A stretch of 64,000 nt of DNA from Prorocentrum cordatum (GCA_963575745.1 CAUYUJ010000758.1:466365-530364); one strand, 5' to 3'; shown: positions 43,571 to 54,290, counted from the stretch's first letter. The notes: a model not told the origin generated them from the letters alone. Numbers and translations are program-made.

Positions 43571-44459
43571 CTTCACCGTCGCACCACCAGACGTGCGGGT
43601 AAGACGACCTGGGCGATTCGCCTGAGACGGATTGAAATTTACAGCAGTCACAAGGATGGAGGCAGGTTTGTTTTCAAAGCGGGGCAGCCACCTTAGCGCC
43701 GCGGGCGATCGTCGTAACATGCTGTCCTGTATAAGATGCTCATGTTTGAGGCATCTTCAAAATAAAAAAAACACCACCTTAAACGAGTGCAACAGCTGCA
43801 CGGATGGAGGGCGGCTCGTTTTCAATATGGGGCTGCCGCTCGAGACTTCCTCAACTTGGCAGACCAGAAGTGCAACATCGGGCGAGTCTCCTCAACATCA
43901 ATGGCCGAATGTGCAAAACACGTACAACACCTACATGGACTTTGGACTTCGCCTAGGATCATCCGCAGACGCCCTTAGGACGCAAATAATAGCGAAGGTG
44001 AAACAGAAACAAGTTGCCCAAACAACCTCCGGCCACATGGCCAAGCAGGCAAGACGCCACCAGGCGATGGCACCAACAACAATGATAGTAAAGGTTCGCC
44101 ATGAAATCAAGTCAACCTTCCTATTATCATCATCAGACCCCCACCCACTACGTGCCTCGCAGCAGAGGTTGGCAAGAGGAGTCAGGAGAGAAAATATCAT
44201 GTACATCGAGGAGAGCATATTCAAGCGACGCGCGCTCCACAAGAACAACATCGCCTAAAGGTGTCCCTTCCCGAGGGTGTCGACCGTCACGCATCCTCCG
44301 GAGCCTGTCAGGTGAAGGGGATTGTGGATGAGACGGACACCTTTCACGCAGCTTCAAAACGTGGCGGTTGGAATAGAACCACATCTATTACGTCCAAGGC
44401 GCCTCATTCGATGACCATTCCGCTGGGGAGTAGGGCATGGAGTGGAGGCGAGGGAAAAA
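43571..44459. other. No gene; short internal duplication
   Basis: GGATGGAGGCAGGTTTGTTT (43657) and GGATGGAGGGCGGCTCGTTT (43802) begin two related segments of about 45 bases, each ending GGGGC.GCC. No frame carries a domain. Confidence 0.4.
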
Positions 44460-45281
44460 CTATCTAAGGCGCTGCTCCAGCCAGCTGAGCACCTGTACCG
44501 CCCAGCCTCGGAGTCCGCAAAAGTCTGGTGCCATATCAGCCCAGCGCCGGTCAAAGAGAGAGTGGGGGCAATGGAACGAGGTTGAAAAGATTACATCTTC
44601 CACTGGGACTTGTGTATGTCGTAAAAAGACCCAAGCCGTCACATAACCAAGATATTTGCATACAGACGTGACTAGAATCTCAGATCTGGCCAACCAGACG
44701 GGGAGGAGATCATCAAACTCGTGTATCGCCGCTCCTTTTTGCGCCCGAGCGTCCGCAAGTTTATTTCCAAGCCAATGGGGACCAGTACTGTCAGGGAATG
44801 TGCGCGCGTTGACTTTGAGGACGCGTATGCGGTCGACCCCGATGTCGCCAGCAGCCCTGTAAAGTGCGTCCCACAGGTTGCAAGGCACATGCTATGCATC
44901 GAGGGCGTGACCACGAGGGAGCTACCATGAGTCGCCCACGGGCCCCGAGAAGCCACCCCCAGGCCCTGGACGCAGCGCATACACCCGCTGGCAATATGTG
45001 ACACATGCATATCCCTCGGCGGACGGACCGACGTGCCTAAGGTAGTACAGAAACGCATACAACTCAGGCCCTGGGACATCCTGGGCAGGATGGGGGGTAA
45101 GCAACCAGCGGTGAAGGAGGACAGCAGCAGCAACATGCTCCGCCAGAATGAGCTGGCGCCTGAGCCGTACATCATCAGCTCCCCCGCTGGGATCAGCTCG
45201 AGCGTTGAGGCAGGCAGCGGCAGCCTGCTCGGCCGCAGAGGCAAAGAGCAGGCAATGGAAGCACATCGTGCTGCCAGGCAA
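44460..45281 (-). pseudogene. RNase H relict of a retroelement
   Basis: The minus strand can be followed in two frames. The first (45281-44930) contains GPELYAFLYYLRH, where the Glu fits the second catalytic acid, then ACVTYCQRVYAL, where Tyr replaces the Asp expected in a TDCQ-like motif. After a frame change and an in-frame TAG near 44895 the second frame reads VPCNLWDALYRA, IRVLKVNARTF and WLGNKLADARAQKG, the GN..AD motif with the fourth acid. This is a dead RNase H domain unrelated in detail to the one at 10120-10560. No adjoining reverse transcriptase is visible. Confidence 0.65.
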
Positions 45282-45299
45282 GCATTGTCGATTCGGGGA

Positions 45300-45445
45300 T
45301 GGACAGAACCCCCTTTAGTAAAACGTGGCTTAGTGAAAACGACCTCGGGCCCAAACCTGGCGGGCGCCAGCCTGGACAATGACGGTCGCGGCGCCCTCTC
45401 GGGAACCGAAAACGGACAATTCACTAATCGACGTGTCAGAGTGGG
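45300..45445. repeat. Dispersed repeat, copy 1
   Basis: AATGACGGTCGCGGCGCCCT, CTCGGGAACCGAAAACGG and AATCGACGTGTCAG recur at 48531-48600 with the upstream TTTAG.AAA.C segment. Confidence 0.7.
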
Positions 45446-45469
45446 GGTTATGTCCAGCCCCGAGCAATT

Positions 45470-46420
45470 GAGGCTGGCATTGGTAGGAGCAGCGCGCCAC
45501 CAGCCACGACGCCGGAGGTGGCGCGTGCAGGTTCAGCGGCTCCAGTGGCCAGCGCACCGCGGCAGGACATGGGGCGGCACGTCACCGGCTGCACTGCTGG
45601 GGGCAGCTCGTGTTAAGTTGGGCGTGTCCCCCTACAAGCGGATTTTGGACAAGTTAAAAAAATGTCAAAAGTACTCCCAAATGGTAAAAGATTATCAAAA
45701 CATCGGCACCACACTATTTTTTGACAAATGTTGAATATTCCCCCTGTAGAATGACAGGCCCGACTTAGAGCTCGTGCGATGAGGCAGCGATTGCAGGAGC
45801 GGCATGTGATCAGCTACAACGCGAGGGGCAGCTTGTGCCACTGCGACGAGGAGTGCAGTGGCGGCAGCAGGAGCAGCGCGTTATCAGCCACAACGCTGGA
45901 GGCAGCTCACACGAGAACGCAGGGGCAGCACACGATCAGCTGCAATGCTGAGGCCGGCTCGTGCGAGAGGGCGCACGGTGGCGGCGGCAACAACGGAAGC
46001 CCGCGCGGCACGGCAGATCAGGAGCAGCACGTCCTTGGCTACAATGCTTGGGGCAGCTCGTGCGAGAAGGTAACGAAAGTACAAACGCGGCACGCGATCA
46101 GTTACAGCGCTAGGGGCGGTTTGTGCGAGAAGGTGCGCAGTAGCGGCGGCATCAGCAGTGGCCGGCGCACCATGGCAGAGCAGGAGCAGCACGTCATCAG
46201 CTACAGCGCTGGGATCAGTGCGTGCGACATTGCAGGCGGTAACAACCGAGGCAGGCACTGCGAGAAGAGATGTACAGCAGCGGCATGTGATCAGCTACAA
46301 CGCTGGGGGCAGCTCGTGTGAGACTTGGGGCAGCTCGTGTGAGAACGCGTGCAGTGGCAGCAACTGGCACTGCGAGTGTAAGCTGCCGCGAGGAGTGCAG
46401 TGGCAGCATCTGGCACTGCG
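45470..46420 (+). pseudogene. Decayed pentatricopeptide-repeat (PPR) array
   Basis: The plus strand holds recurring peptides HVISYNARGSLC, HTISCNAEAGSCE, HVLGYNAWGSSCEK, HAISYSARGGLCEK and HVISYSAGISACD, partly in different frames. They match the second-helix start of dinoflagellate PPR motifs (VISYNA.ISACEK). In working PPR proteins these recur every 35 residues; here spacing varies from about 16 to 35 and the first helix (W..AL.LL) is lost, so RNA binding is not expected. The DNA correlate is GATCAGCTACAACGCTGGGG plus GGCAGCTCGTG. A 156-bp TIR element interrupts it at 45613-45768. Confidence 0.6.
45613..45768. mobile_element. TCGGGC TIR element (156 bp) in the PPR relict
   Basis: Ends TTAAGTTGGGCGTGTCCCCC and GAATGACAGGCCCGACTTAG. 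TSD AGCTCGTG at 45605-45612 and 45769-45776, which is itself part of the PPR-derived GGCAGCTCGTG word, so insertion came after the array formed. Confidence 0.9.
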
Positions 46421-46739
46421 AGACGGGCACGTGGCGGTTGATGTTGCAGCCACGGTCATGGACGGGGCACGTGGGAATACTGCGCAGCATTGTCGGGCAA
46501 GCACGTGGTGGGTAAAGTTGAAACTGCGTGCGAGAATGCGAGAAATATCGGTGGGACGCCACCAGCATCCGCTCCCGAGGCCGACGACGGTCGCGGCAAG
46601 GCGAGGGGGGGCGGCGCGAGCGGCCGCTGTGGGGCGCACGAGAACACGCACACGCATACGCAGAAAAACACTCGGACGTTGTGCGAGGCTCATCCGACTC
46701 GGCTTGGTCCCTGTCCCTGCCGCACGTGCCTGTAGCAGG
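46421..46739. other. No gene identified
   Basis: Possible further decayed continuation of the PPR relict; nothing definite. Confidence 0.3.
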
Positions 46740-47573
46740 CGCCCCCTTCCCTCCCCTCCTCTATCCTCCCTCCTTTCATCCTCCTCCCTCCTTCATCCTC
46801 CATACCCTACTTCTCCTCCCTTCCCCCTTCTTCATCATCCTCCTCCTACATGCTCCTTCACGCTCCTCCATTCCCCCCCCCCCCTGCCCCTCCTGCGTCC
46901 TTCCCGTCCTCCTCTCTCCTCCTCCGTAGTGAACGGCCTGATTACAGCCTGGGGCGCCGTGGTTCTGGTGCCACATTCCTCTGAGAGCGAGGCCCTGCCC
47001 CTGTACCAGAGGCCAGCCAGCCCTCCAGGCAGGGAGGACTGGAGACGTGAACCCCAGCTGCTCGACAGGGATCTATCAGATGCGCGCTGCCTCGCTCCTC
47101 CTTGACTCTCCGTCCCTCAACCTTCCTTCCTTCCCCCGTCCTTCTCATTCTCCTTCCTTCTCATCCCTCCTCCATTTCCTTCCTCATCCTTCGTCCTCCT
47201 TATCCTTCCTGCCACCTCCTCCCTTCTCCTCCTCCTCCTCCTCCTCATCCTCCTCCGCCTTCTCGCTCCCCCCTCCTCCTCCTCCTCCTCCTCCTCCTCC
47301 GCCTCCTCGCTCCCCCCTCCTCCTCCTCCTCCTCCTCCTCCTCCTCCTCCTCCTCCTCCTCCTCCTCCTCCTCTTCATCCTCCTCCTCCTCCTCCTTCTC
47401 CTTCTCCTGCGCTCCCGTCCCTCATATCTCATATATCTTCCTCGTTCTCTCTCCCTCCTCCTGCTTCCTCCTTCCTTCTTCAATCCTGACTACCCCCACT
47501 TCATCCTGATGATCGTCCTCCCTCCTCCTCCTTTTCCTCCTCCTCCTCCTCCTCCTCCTCCTCCTCCTCACGT
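46740..47573 (+). repeat. (TCC)n-rich DNA
   Basis: Purest at 47275-47370 and 47520-47573; CCTCCTTCAT words elsewhere. Confidence 0.9.
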
Positions 47574-47719
47574 CCCAGATTTTCAGCAGGCCAGCGCCTG
47601 CGGGTCCCGGGGCGCGGCGGCGCCGCAGAGCGCGTCCAGCATGCTCCGCGCCGCGGACTGCTCGGCATCCTTCGGGCCCCCCTTCTCAGACGCAGCCAGG
47701 ACGAGGATCAATTCGGGCG

Positions 47720-48010
47720 AGGACAACCCGAGTCTCTGGGATCCAGCGGCCAGCGGCTCTGGAGGACGTCTCGGGCACCGCGGCCTTCTCAAAGCGCTCT
47801 GGAACGCTCTCAGAACATTCCGGAGCGCTCTGGAACGGTTTTGCCCCCGTCCGACTGTATAAAAAGAAAAAACGGCATAAGCAGAAAGGCGCTCCGCGCT
47901 GATTTTTTGGATACGCGTTGGACCCCCCTCCCTGGCGCGCGGGGCGCGCCAGGGGCGGCGCCGGAGGCGCCGCCTGGGGGGCCCACCCCGAACCGACCTC
48001 GAACTTACAC
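47720..48010. mobile_element. Dispersed repeat plus truncated TCCGCGCGG foldback MITE
   Basis: 47720-47848 matches 25865-25990 (GGACGTCTCGGGCACCG, CCGGAGCGCTCTGGAACGG). 47865-47975 has the left arm and centre of the foldback family (GGCGCTCCGCGC, CCTGGCGCGC), but the right arm is missing after GGGGGGCCCACC. Confidence 0.7.
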
Positions 48011-48271
48011 CTCGGTCCGACTGTAGTCGTATTCGCTAACTGTAAGGGCGGAGAAGGGAGGAGGAGGGAGAGAGAGCGAGCGAGCGAGAGCGAGCGAGCG
48101 AGAGAGAGAGAGAGAGAGAGCGCGAGTCTTAAAAACAGAAAGGTCGCCGGTGGCGAGGCAGAGTCAGTCCGCTCCAGCGTGTGGCTACTCGGGGCAGCCG
48201 CCAGGCGACTTGTCCGGCATGCAAGAGAAGGGAAGAAGAGAGCGAGAGAGACATACAGGAAGCACAAAGTA
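48011..48271. other. GAGCGA-rich spacer
   Basis: GAGCGAGCGAGA and (GA)n words at 48065-48125; no gene. Confidence 0.5.
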
Positions 48272-48447
48272 CAGTCGGGTCGTTGACCTAAGGAACCCTA
48301 AATAAGGAACGAGGCCCCTTTTTTCCATTAGTTAAATTTCGATTCCCCATCGAAAACCTAAGGACAACCTAAGGCAAGCTGTGAAACAATCAGGGAACAC
48401 GGAGCCCCTCCCCAACGAAAAGGGCTCCTTCTTCAGCGCCCCGACTG
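48272..48447. mobile_element. MITE with CAGTCGGG termini and TA flanks (copy 2)
   Basis: CAGTCGGGTCGTTGACC to TCAGCGCCCCGACTG, with TA at 48270-48271 and 48448-48449. Same 176-bp length as copy 1. Confidence 0.9.
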
Positions 48448-49019
48448 TATCGGCGGTGGACACACCTCCCTTTAGCAAACCTCCCCTAAAAAACGGCCTG
48501 GGACCGAAGCCGACGGACCTGGACCCGCAAAAATGACGGTCGCGACGCCCTCTCGCGAACCGAAAACGGCCAATTCCTCAATCGACGCGTCAGGGTAGGA
48601 GGTCTACCAACCTCCGACTGGTCTCTCTTGGGACGGGACGGGGCGGCCCTGCAGCTCCCGATCCCCCGCTCGGGCACACAAGCGAACAATGCGAACGACC
48701 ACCAGTGCAGACAGCAGCCCGGGCCTGCCCGAGGCCAGGCGAGCGAGGCCGTGGCCTCCGGCATGCTACCTGTGCACGGTGGGGCACGCGCGCGAGGCGT
48801 GTGAAAAGCATGGGGCACGCGCTCGTCGTGGATTTTGGGCGCCGTGGATTTGGTAGGAGGTCCATCCACCCCCGAGAACAAGGACACGAGGGGCGATTTT
48901 CTGGCCACGGCCAGCCCTGGCCCTCCAACCTGGACCTCTGTGGAGCGGCCCGATCTGAAACGCCACCGGCCCCCTCCCGAGCCTTGAGCGGCCCTCCCCC
49001 TCGGCGCCTTGACCTGCAG
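48448..49019. repeat. Dispersed repeat copy 2 and spacer
   Basis: 48531-48600 repeats 45376-45445. The remainder up to the TCC tract shows no gene. Confidence 0.5.
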
Positions 49020-49200
49020 GAGGAGCAGGGACCTCCTCCTCCTCCTCCTCCTCGCTCCTCCTCCTCGCTCCTCCTCCTCGCTCCTTTCCTCCTCTTCCTC
49101 CTCCTCATCCTCCTCCCCTCCTCCTCCTCCTCCTCCTCCGCCTCCAACTCCTCCTCCTCCGCCTCCTCCTCTTCCTCCTCCTCCTCCTCCTCCTCATCCA
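49020..49200 (+). repeat. (TCC)n tract
   Basis: TCC/CTC with GCTCCTCCTC interruptions. Confidence 0.93.
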
Positions 49201-49395
49201 ACGTTTCGCTCCATCTTGGAGCCCCTGGGGGCCCTCTGGGCCTCGTGAGGGGTGCCCCGGAGGCCGTCTGGGCCATCCAGCGAATCCTGGGGGGTCCATG
49301 AGCCAGGGGTGCTTCTAGCAACACCCGAAGGCAGAAGAGCGAGCAGGAGCAGGAGGAGGCGGCGGCTCCTGCGGAGGAGGGAGGGGAGATGAGGA

Positions 49396-49495
49396 NNNNN
49401 NNNNNNNNNNNNNNNNNNNNNNNNNNNNNNNNNNNNNNNNNNNNNNNNNNNNNNNNNNNNNNNNNNNNNNNNNNNNNNNNNNNNNNNNNNNNNNN
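49396..49495. other. Assembly gap, 100 N
   Basis: Exactly 100 N, the usual placeholder for a join of unknown length. The flanks differ in composition (GAGGAGG left, TTATACGTATGCG right), so order across the gap is not certain. Confidence 0.99.
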
Positions 49496-50273
49496 TTATA
49501 CGTATGCGAATGCCCGAGGCGACGACGACGACGACGACGACGAGCGGGCTTGGGGGTCCACCACGGTGCGGCATAAGGGCGGGGCCATGCATGAGCATTT
49601 GCACAGCATTGCACGGCAGAAGGGCGGGGGTCCACCACGGCGCGGCAGAAGGGCAGGGTCGTGGTTTCTTCCCTCTTTGCATCCTCATCCTGGTCGTCGT
49701 CGTCGTCGCATTCGCCGTCGTCGTCGTCGTTGCGACGTCAACCCCGGGCACGGGCGCGGGGATTGATTTCAGAAGGCGTTGTGTTTAATCGAGCGTTGGA
49801 CGGACGGTGGGGTTGAGATACGGCGGGCTTGGATTTGCAGATCCTCTGACCACGGTTTTTGTACATATATATTTTGTTTTGCGTTTGTTGTGTTTGTTTT
49901 GTTTTCTGGTGGTGCGTTTTTTGGTATGATTGCACCCCTTTTACATCCAGAACCCCGAAGCCTTCGCACATTGCCACCGCCTAGGCCCTGAAGTCGGAGC
50001 CACGGCACCAGGCAGGCAACAGGCAAGGGCGAGCGGGCCTCACGCCCGCACAACAAAACGTCACAGTGCGAGCGATACCCCATTAGAGAACATCAGCTGA
50101 GCGTGACCCGCATTTCCCCATGTGGGAATCCTCACCGTGCTGATTCACAACAAAAACGTTAAACGAGAAACATCACTCACTCTCCGTGCTTGTCGTACAC
50201 GGCCGATGCAGCCTCCCAGGCTTTCTTTGCATGCGCAGTTGCCTGCGCATCACTCATGCCAGCTGCCTTGCCC
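49496..50273. other. No gene; CGA/TCG triplets and a direct repeat
   Basis: (CGA)n at 49520-49543 and (GTC)n at 49690-49735 are inverted to each other. GGGGTCCACCACGG.GCGGCA occurs at 49553 and 49626. 49855-49935 is T-rich. A minus-strand stretch at 50180-50270 (MSDAQATAHAKKAWEAAS) is protein-like and abuts the last exon of the next gene. Confidence 0.5.
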
Positions 50274-50395
50274 CTAGGTCTTGGCAGCACCGTACGCCCT
50301 GCTGCAGAAAGCGTTGCGGGTCCTGCCCTTGCAGTCCTTCGGCATGAGCTTGTCTTTGTAGTTCGCGCCGTTGGTGCCGCCCTTGCCTGGTCGGC

Positions 50396-50454
<59 letters not shown>

Positions 50455-52095
50455 TCTCTCTCTCTCTCTCGCTCTCTCCCTCCCTCTTTCTCTCGACTTC
50501 TCTCTCCGTATCCCTCCCCATCCCTATCCTTCTCAATGCTCCATCCCCCCTTCCACGGAGTTGGGGGCCCGTCTCAGAAACTACTCCCGAACGCCAGAAA
50601 GGGCTCGGTCTGCCGAAGCAGACTGCATGGCGCGCACGTGGAACTGCGCGCACATCACACACACGCGCGCGCACCGACACACGCATGCCGCATTACACAC
50701 ATGCACGCGCATGTTACCCCATCGGTGGTCGCCTGTCGAACCGCCATCGAGGCCCGCCTTGGGCTTGACCAGCGGCGCAACCTTCGCCTTGCACGTCTTG
50801 CCCGTGGACTCCTTCTTGACCGTCGTCTTGGCCTTGGCCTTGCCCTTGCCTCGACCCTTGGACTTGCCCGAGCTCCTGCCCTTGCCGACCCCAGCTGCAT
50901 CCATCATCTTCTTCTCGATCTCAGCTGCCTCGTCGATGCCATCGTCGCTGTCTCCGCCGAGCTCGATGTGCACCGCGCCCGTGGCACTGGGGGCACTGCC
51001 GCCCAGCGCTGGCGGCGGCGACGGCGTGCCAGGAGCACCAGCACCCCCTGGCGGCGTGAATGGCCCCGGCACGCCAGCAGCTCCGTGCTGCGCCTTGGTC
51101 GGTGGCATCACGCTGGACATCGGGCTCGCGTCAGCGACGGGGCCCTTTGGGGGAGTGTACGTGATGTTGCATCCGCCACTGCCGCCATTGCCAGCGCTCG
51201 TCGCACCTTGCATGAAGGAAGACATGCTTTGCATCATCATGGCGAAGAACGCGTTGACATCTGGTGGCGGTGCCAGCGCCCCAGCTGGGGGCAAAGGTTG
51301 GCGCGCGGCGCGGGCAAGGGCGAGCTGACCGCTGGCGTCGCCAGAGTGGGCCCTCTCAGCCTTCAGGCCCTTGTGGCTGCCCCTCGCCCCCTGCTGCAGT
51401 ATCTCCAGATCCAAGGCGCTGCGGGTTACCTCCGCGGGCGGTCGAACTGGCGGGGTGTCGCCATACGCATGCTGGACAACAGGTGCTGGCATATGAGATG
51501 GGTTCAGAGGGAATATCTTCTGGTGCTGGCAGGGCCACTTGCAGGCCTTGTCCTTCTGCTTGATGGTTGACTTCAACTGCGGTGCCATCGCGTGCTTATC
51601 CGTCAGGCTCGGCTGTCCACAATTGCCCGCAATCGCCAAAATCCCGACAGCCCTCTTCAGCAAGCGCCACCCTGGGCACACCAGCCCAACCTTGTACATA
51701 CGGTCTGCCATGACCGCAAGTTTCGGGGCCACACTGAGGCTGGGGTCCATGATTGTGGCCCAATCGCTCTGGGTGGAGAAGTTCTCCAAGTAGTCACATG
51801 TTTGCTGCGAACGCGTGGCATGGTCGCCACGCTGGTTGGCCACAGCGTCAGCCAACTGACTGGCGATGCGAGTCACCTGCGATGGGGTCCACGGGCCAGC
51901 GTTCACTTCGCGGGTGACTTCAGTCGCCATGGCAAGGGTAATCCCGTGGGTCTGGGCCACCATGTTGCACACTGCATTCGTCTGGGACTCGAGCAGCCCA
52001 ACCCTCGGTACACCCGCTGCTGCCTGGGCTTCGGTGAACCGCACCCTCTGCCGCAGCGCGCTGATGAGCTGGTCTGCCACGCTGGCGTCACCCAT
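50274..52095 (-). CDS. Hypothetical dinoflagellate protein, two exons with a GC-AG intron
   Basis: ATG at 52095 (MGDASVADQLISALRQR...) opens about 454 codons to 50733. A GC-AG intron (50387-50732, 346 bp) joins ACA-G to GC-AAG in phase 1, and the last exon (50386-50274) reads KGGTNGANYKDKLMPKDC and RTRNAFCSRAYGAAKT, then TAG. The N-terminal 250 residues are mixed helical (TEVTREVNAGPW, YLENFSTQSDW, MADRMYKVGLVCP). The middle is Gly/Pro/Ser-rich; the C-terminus is strongly basic (KSKGRGKGKAKAKTT), suggesting nucleic-acid contact. The family is not one I can name. The frame upstream of 52095 stays open, and a 3' splice site (CTCAG before 52118) could link it to the gene at 52950-53678. Confidence 0.6.
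50398..50475 (+). repeat. (CT)n microsatellite, intronic
   Basis: About 38 CT units just upstream (in gene sense) of the last-exon 3' splice site; on the minus strand it is (AG)n, not a pyrimidine tract. Confidence 0.96.
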
Positions 52096-52351
52096 GGCCA
52101 CGCGGTGCCCGCAACCCTGAGGGCGGTGATGCGACCTGCCAGGCTGACAAAGAGCTGTGCGAGCATAAATGCAGCAGTGAACTCGAACACTGGACAGACA
52201 CCGATGGTGACGAGGATGGCCGTGGCCACGAGGAGGATGTGGGATTGGCGGGAGGAGGAGGAGGAGCATTTGGGTTGGGGTGCAGGGGCCAATGGAGCAT
52301 GAGGTTGCCTTGCAAGCGGCTCGTCGCCGCATCTTGCGCGAGAACGCCGTC

Positions 52352-52564
52352 ATGTTCGAAGTCCCCCTGGTGCTTTCGAACCTCGTTCGAAGTCCCCCTG
52401 GGGCTTTCGAACCTTCGAACCTCGTTCGAAGTCCCCCTGGAGGTTTGAAACCACCGAATACATTACGTTGATGTTTCAAACCCCCAGGGGGACTTCGAAC
52501 GAGGTTCGAAAGCCCCAGGGGGACTTCGGACGAGGTTCGAAAGCCCCAGGGGGACTTCGAACAT
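52352..52564. repeat. Inverted repeat built from GTTCGAAGTCCCCCTGG units
   Basis: The left arm (52352-52455) has three direct copies of GTTCGAAGTCCCCCTGG.GC and the right arm (about 52466-52564) three inverted copies, around a short A/T-rich centre (CCGAATACATTACGTTGATG). TTCGAA itself is palindromic, so many folds are possible. No TSD found. Confidence 0.92.
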
Positions 52565-52949
52565 AGGCCATGTCCAGCACTAAGACCCGACCTTGCGAGA
52601 TCGAGCGCCCACGTGCGCCAGCCGAGACGCTCGATTCGCCGCCCCGTCGGCTCACAAACGTATGCTTTCGGCCAGGGGTAGGGCGAGTGTGATGGTGATG
52701 ATGGTGTTGGTGGCGATTTTTTTTTTTTCTATATCCATTTCAGCTGGCAATCTCGGTCGCGCAGCTGCAATGTCGCAACCTGAATATGCGCAAGGGCGAC
52801 GCCCACGCAACGGAGCGCTCGCGCACTCGGCGGAACCCCAGCGCCCACATACGCAGCGCAAGTAATTAAAGTCGCAGAGTGCGTCGACCCCTGCGCACAC
52901 GCGATGGGCGGCCGTTCGTCTGCGCCCAGCCGAGGCGGCACAAGCGACA
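52565..52949. other. Spacer, no gene identified
   Basis: Contains a ten-T run (52720-52729). Lies between two minus-strand frames and may be intron or intergenic. Confidence 0.4.
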
Positions 52950-53678
52950 TCACTCATCGTTGCTCACATCTCCTGAGCCCTCCACAGTACCTGCATGCTC
53001 CGCGTGGTGGTCAACGTGCCACTTGCTCAGCCGATCGGCCGCCTCGTTGACTTGCTGCTGGAAGTCGGGGGCCCGCTGCGCCCTGATGGACTTGCGCGTC
53101 CACTTCTGGATAATATTGCAATAGTAGAAAGTGCGCACGGAGGAACGACACGGCACCCACGCCGCGTGCGGGACTGAGATCTGAGGCGGCGCCAGCGGTG
53201 GACCAGACAGAACAGCCACTTTGGTAAGGAGAGCCAAGTTGTATTCGGTAAGTTCGATTTCGAGTTTTGCCCGAACGTTCATGCTGGTGCGCGCCACGAC
53301 GTGGTGGGTTGCACCGTCATCAGTAGTGATGGCCGCCGTGATGTGATTGGCGATCTCGTCGAACAGCCGCGCCCTCCTGAGCTTCTTCGCCGCGGGGATG
53401 GGAGCTGACTGCTGTTGCGCTAGTGGGTCGGGGGCACTACGGGCAGCCTCGGCAATCTCCAACAGCTGCTCGGTCTTCTCGTTGCGCTGCCTCACGAGCT
53501 CGTCGTGGACGGAGAACTCACAGTTAGTGAACTTGCGGTACCTGGAGTCGCCCTTGCTGATGGATATCCACAGTTTGCCGTCCTTGTCCTCGTATGGGGC
53601 GACCCGTGCGTTCTGTGGCGTCGGATCCTCGACGCCCTCAGCGGCGATCACCGCGTAGTTAAGCTGGGCGCTGACCAT
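52950..53678 (-). CDS. Hypothetical protein behind a relict spliced leader
   Basis: The ATG at 53678 is 61 bases after the leader relict at 53740-53762, a normal dinoflagellate 5' UTR length, which decides the start. The 242-codon frame ends TGA at 52950: VSAQLNYAVIAAEGVED near the N-terminus, KLWISISKGDSRYRKF, a charged helical middle (NEKTEQLLEIAEAA), and RTFYYCNIIQKWTRKS near the end. No transmembrane segment or known motif. GAT followed by GTGAGC (about 52963) is a good 5' splice site in phase 0, compatible with the CTCAG site before 52118, so this and the 50274-52095 frame could be one gene. Confidence 0.6.
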   Translation of the reverse strand: MVSAQLNYAVIAAEGVEDPTPQNARVAPYEDKDGKLWISISKGDSRYRKFTNCEFSVHDELVRQRNEKTEQLLEIAEAARSAPDPLAQQQSAPIPAAKKLRRARLFDEIANHITAAITTDDGATHHVVARTSMNVRAKLEIELTEYNLALLTKVAVLSGPPLAPPQISVPHAAWVPCRSSVRTFYYCNIIQKWTRKSIRAQRAPDFQQQVNEAADRLSKWHVDHHAEHAGTVEGSGDVSNDE

Positions 53679-53739
53679 GTGATCCCACCAGGCAGGCCGA
53701 GTTGACGTAAACAAGACGAGCGCAGCGCACACGGTCCAG

Positions 53740-53762
53740 CTTGAGCCTAAATATGGCTACGC
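53740..53762 (-). other. Relict dinoflagellate spliced leader (DinoSL)
   Basis: The minus strand reads GCGTAGCCAT-A-TTT-A-GGCTCAAG. DinoSL is DCCGTAGCCATTTTGGCTCAAG: the match covers nearly its full length, with two inserted A and one terminal difference. A genomic copy of the leader marks a gene derived from a trans-spliced mRNA that was reverse-transcribed and reinserted. Confidence 0.75.
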
Positions 53763-53999
53763 ATGATGGTGGTTATGGTGATGCGGCGGCACGCCCAATG
53801 CCCCCATGAGGGCACACTCGGGGGCGGTGCGGGTGTTGAGTGCCCCCCAAACTGCAAACATCTCACATATAACTTGCCGGGCGGGGGCCGCGCCGACTCG
53901 GCCGTTGGGGGCGGGGGCGTGCCGGGGATTGCGAGCTAGTGGGCTTTGCGAGGGCCAGTTGGGGCAATCGCGGGGACCATATGGGGGGCGCTAAGAGGG
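53763..53999. other. Spacer
   Basis: No gene or repeat recognised. Confidence 0.4.
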
Positions 54000-54290
54000 G
54001 GGGCGACGACGACGACGAAGACGTCGACGTCGCATTTTTTTAACGCATTTGAAATAATATCAACCAACGGCTGGAGCCTCAAAGGAACCTCAAACTGGGC
54101 CGTAACGCGTGACGTGCGCGAGCCGCCCGTTACGACGACGACGACGACGGCGACGACGACTACGACGACGACGACGACGTCGGATTTGTTCCAAACGCAT
54201 TTGAAACAACAAACCAACGACGGGAGCCTCACGGGACCCTCAAGGGAGCTGCAACGGGGCGACGCCGCCGCCGACGACGACGACGTGTAG
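54000..54290. repeat. (GAC)n blocks alternating with a duplicated segment
   Basis: AACGCATTTGAAA, ACCAACG.C.GGAGCCTCA and GGGACCCTCAA-like words occur at 54042-54100 and 54192-54250; each copy is flanked by (GACGAC)n. Confidence 0.85.
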
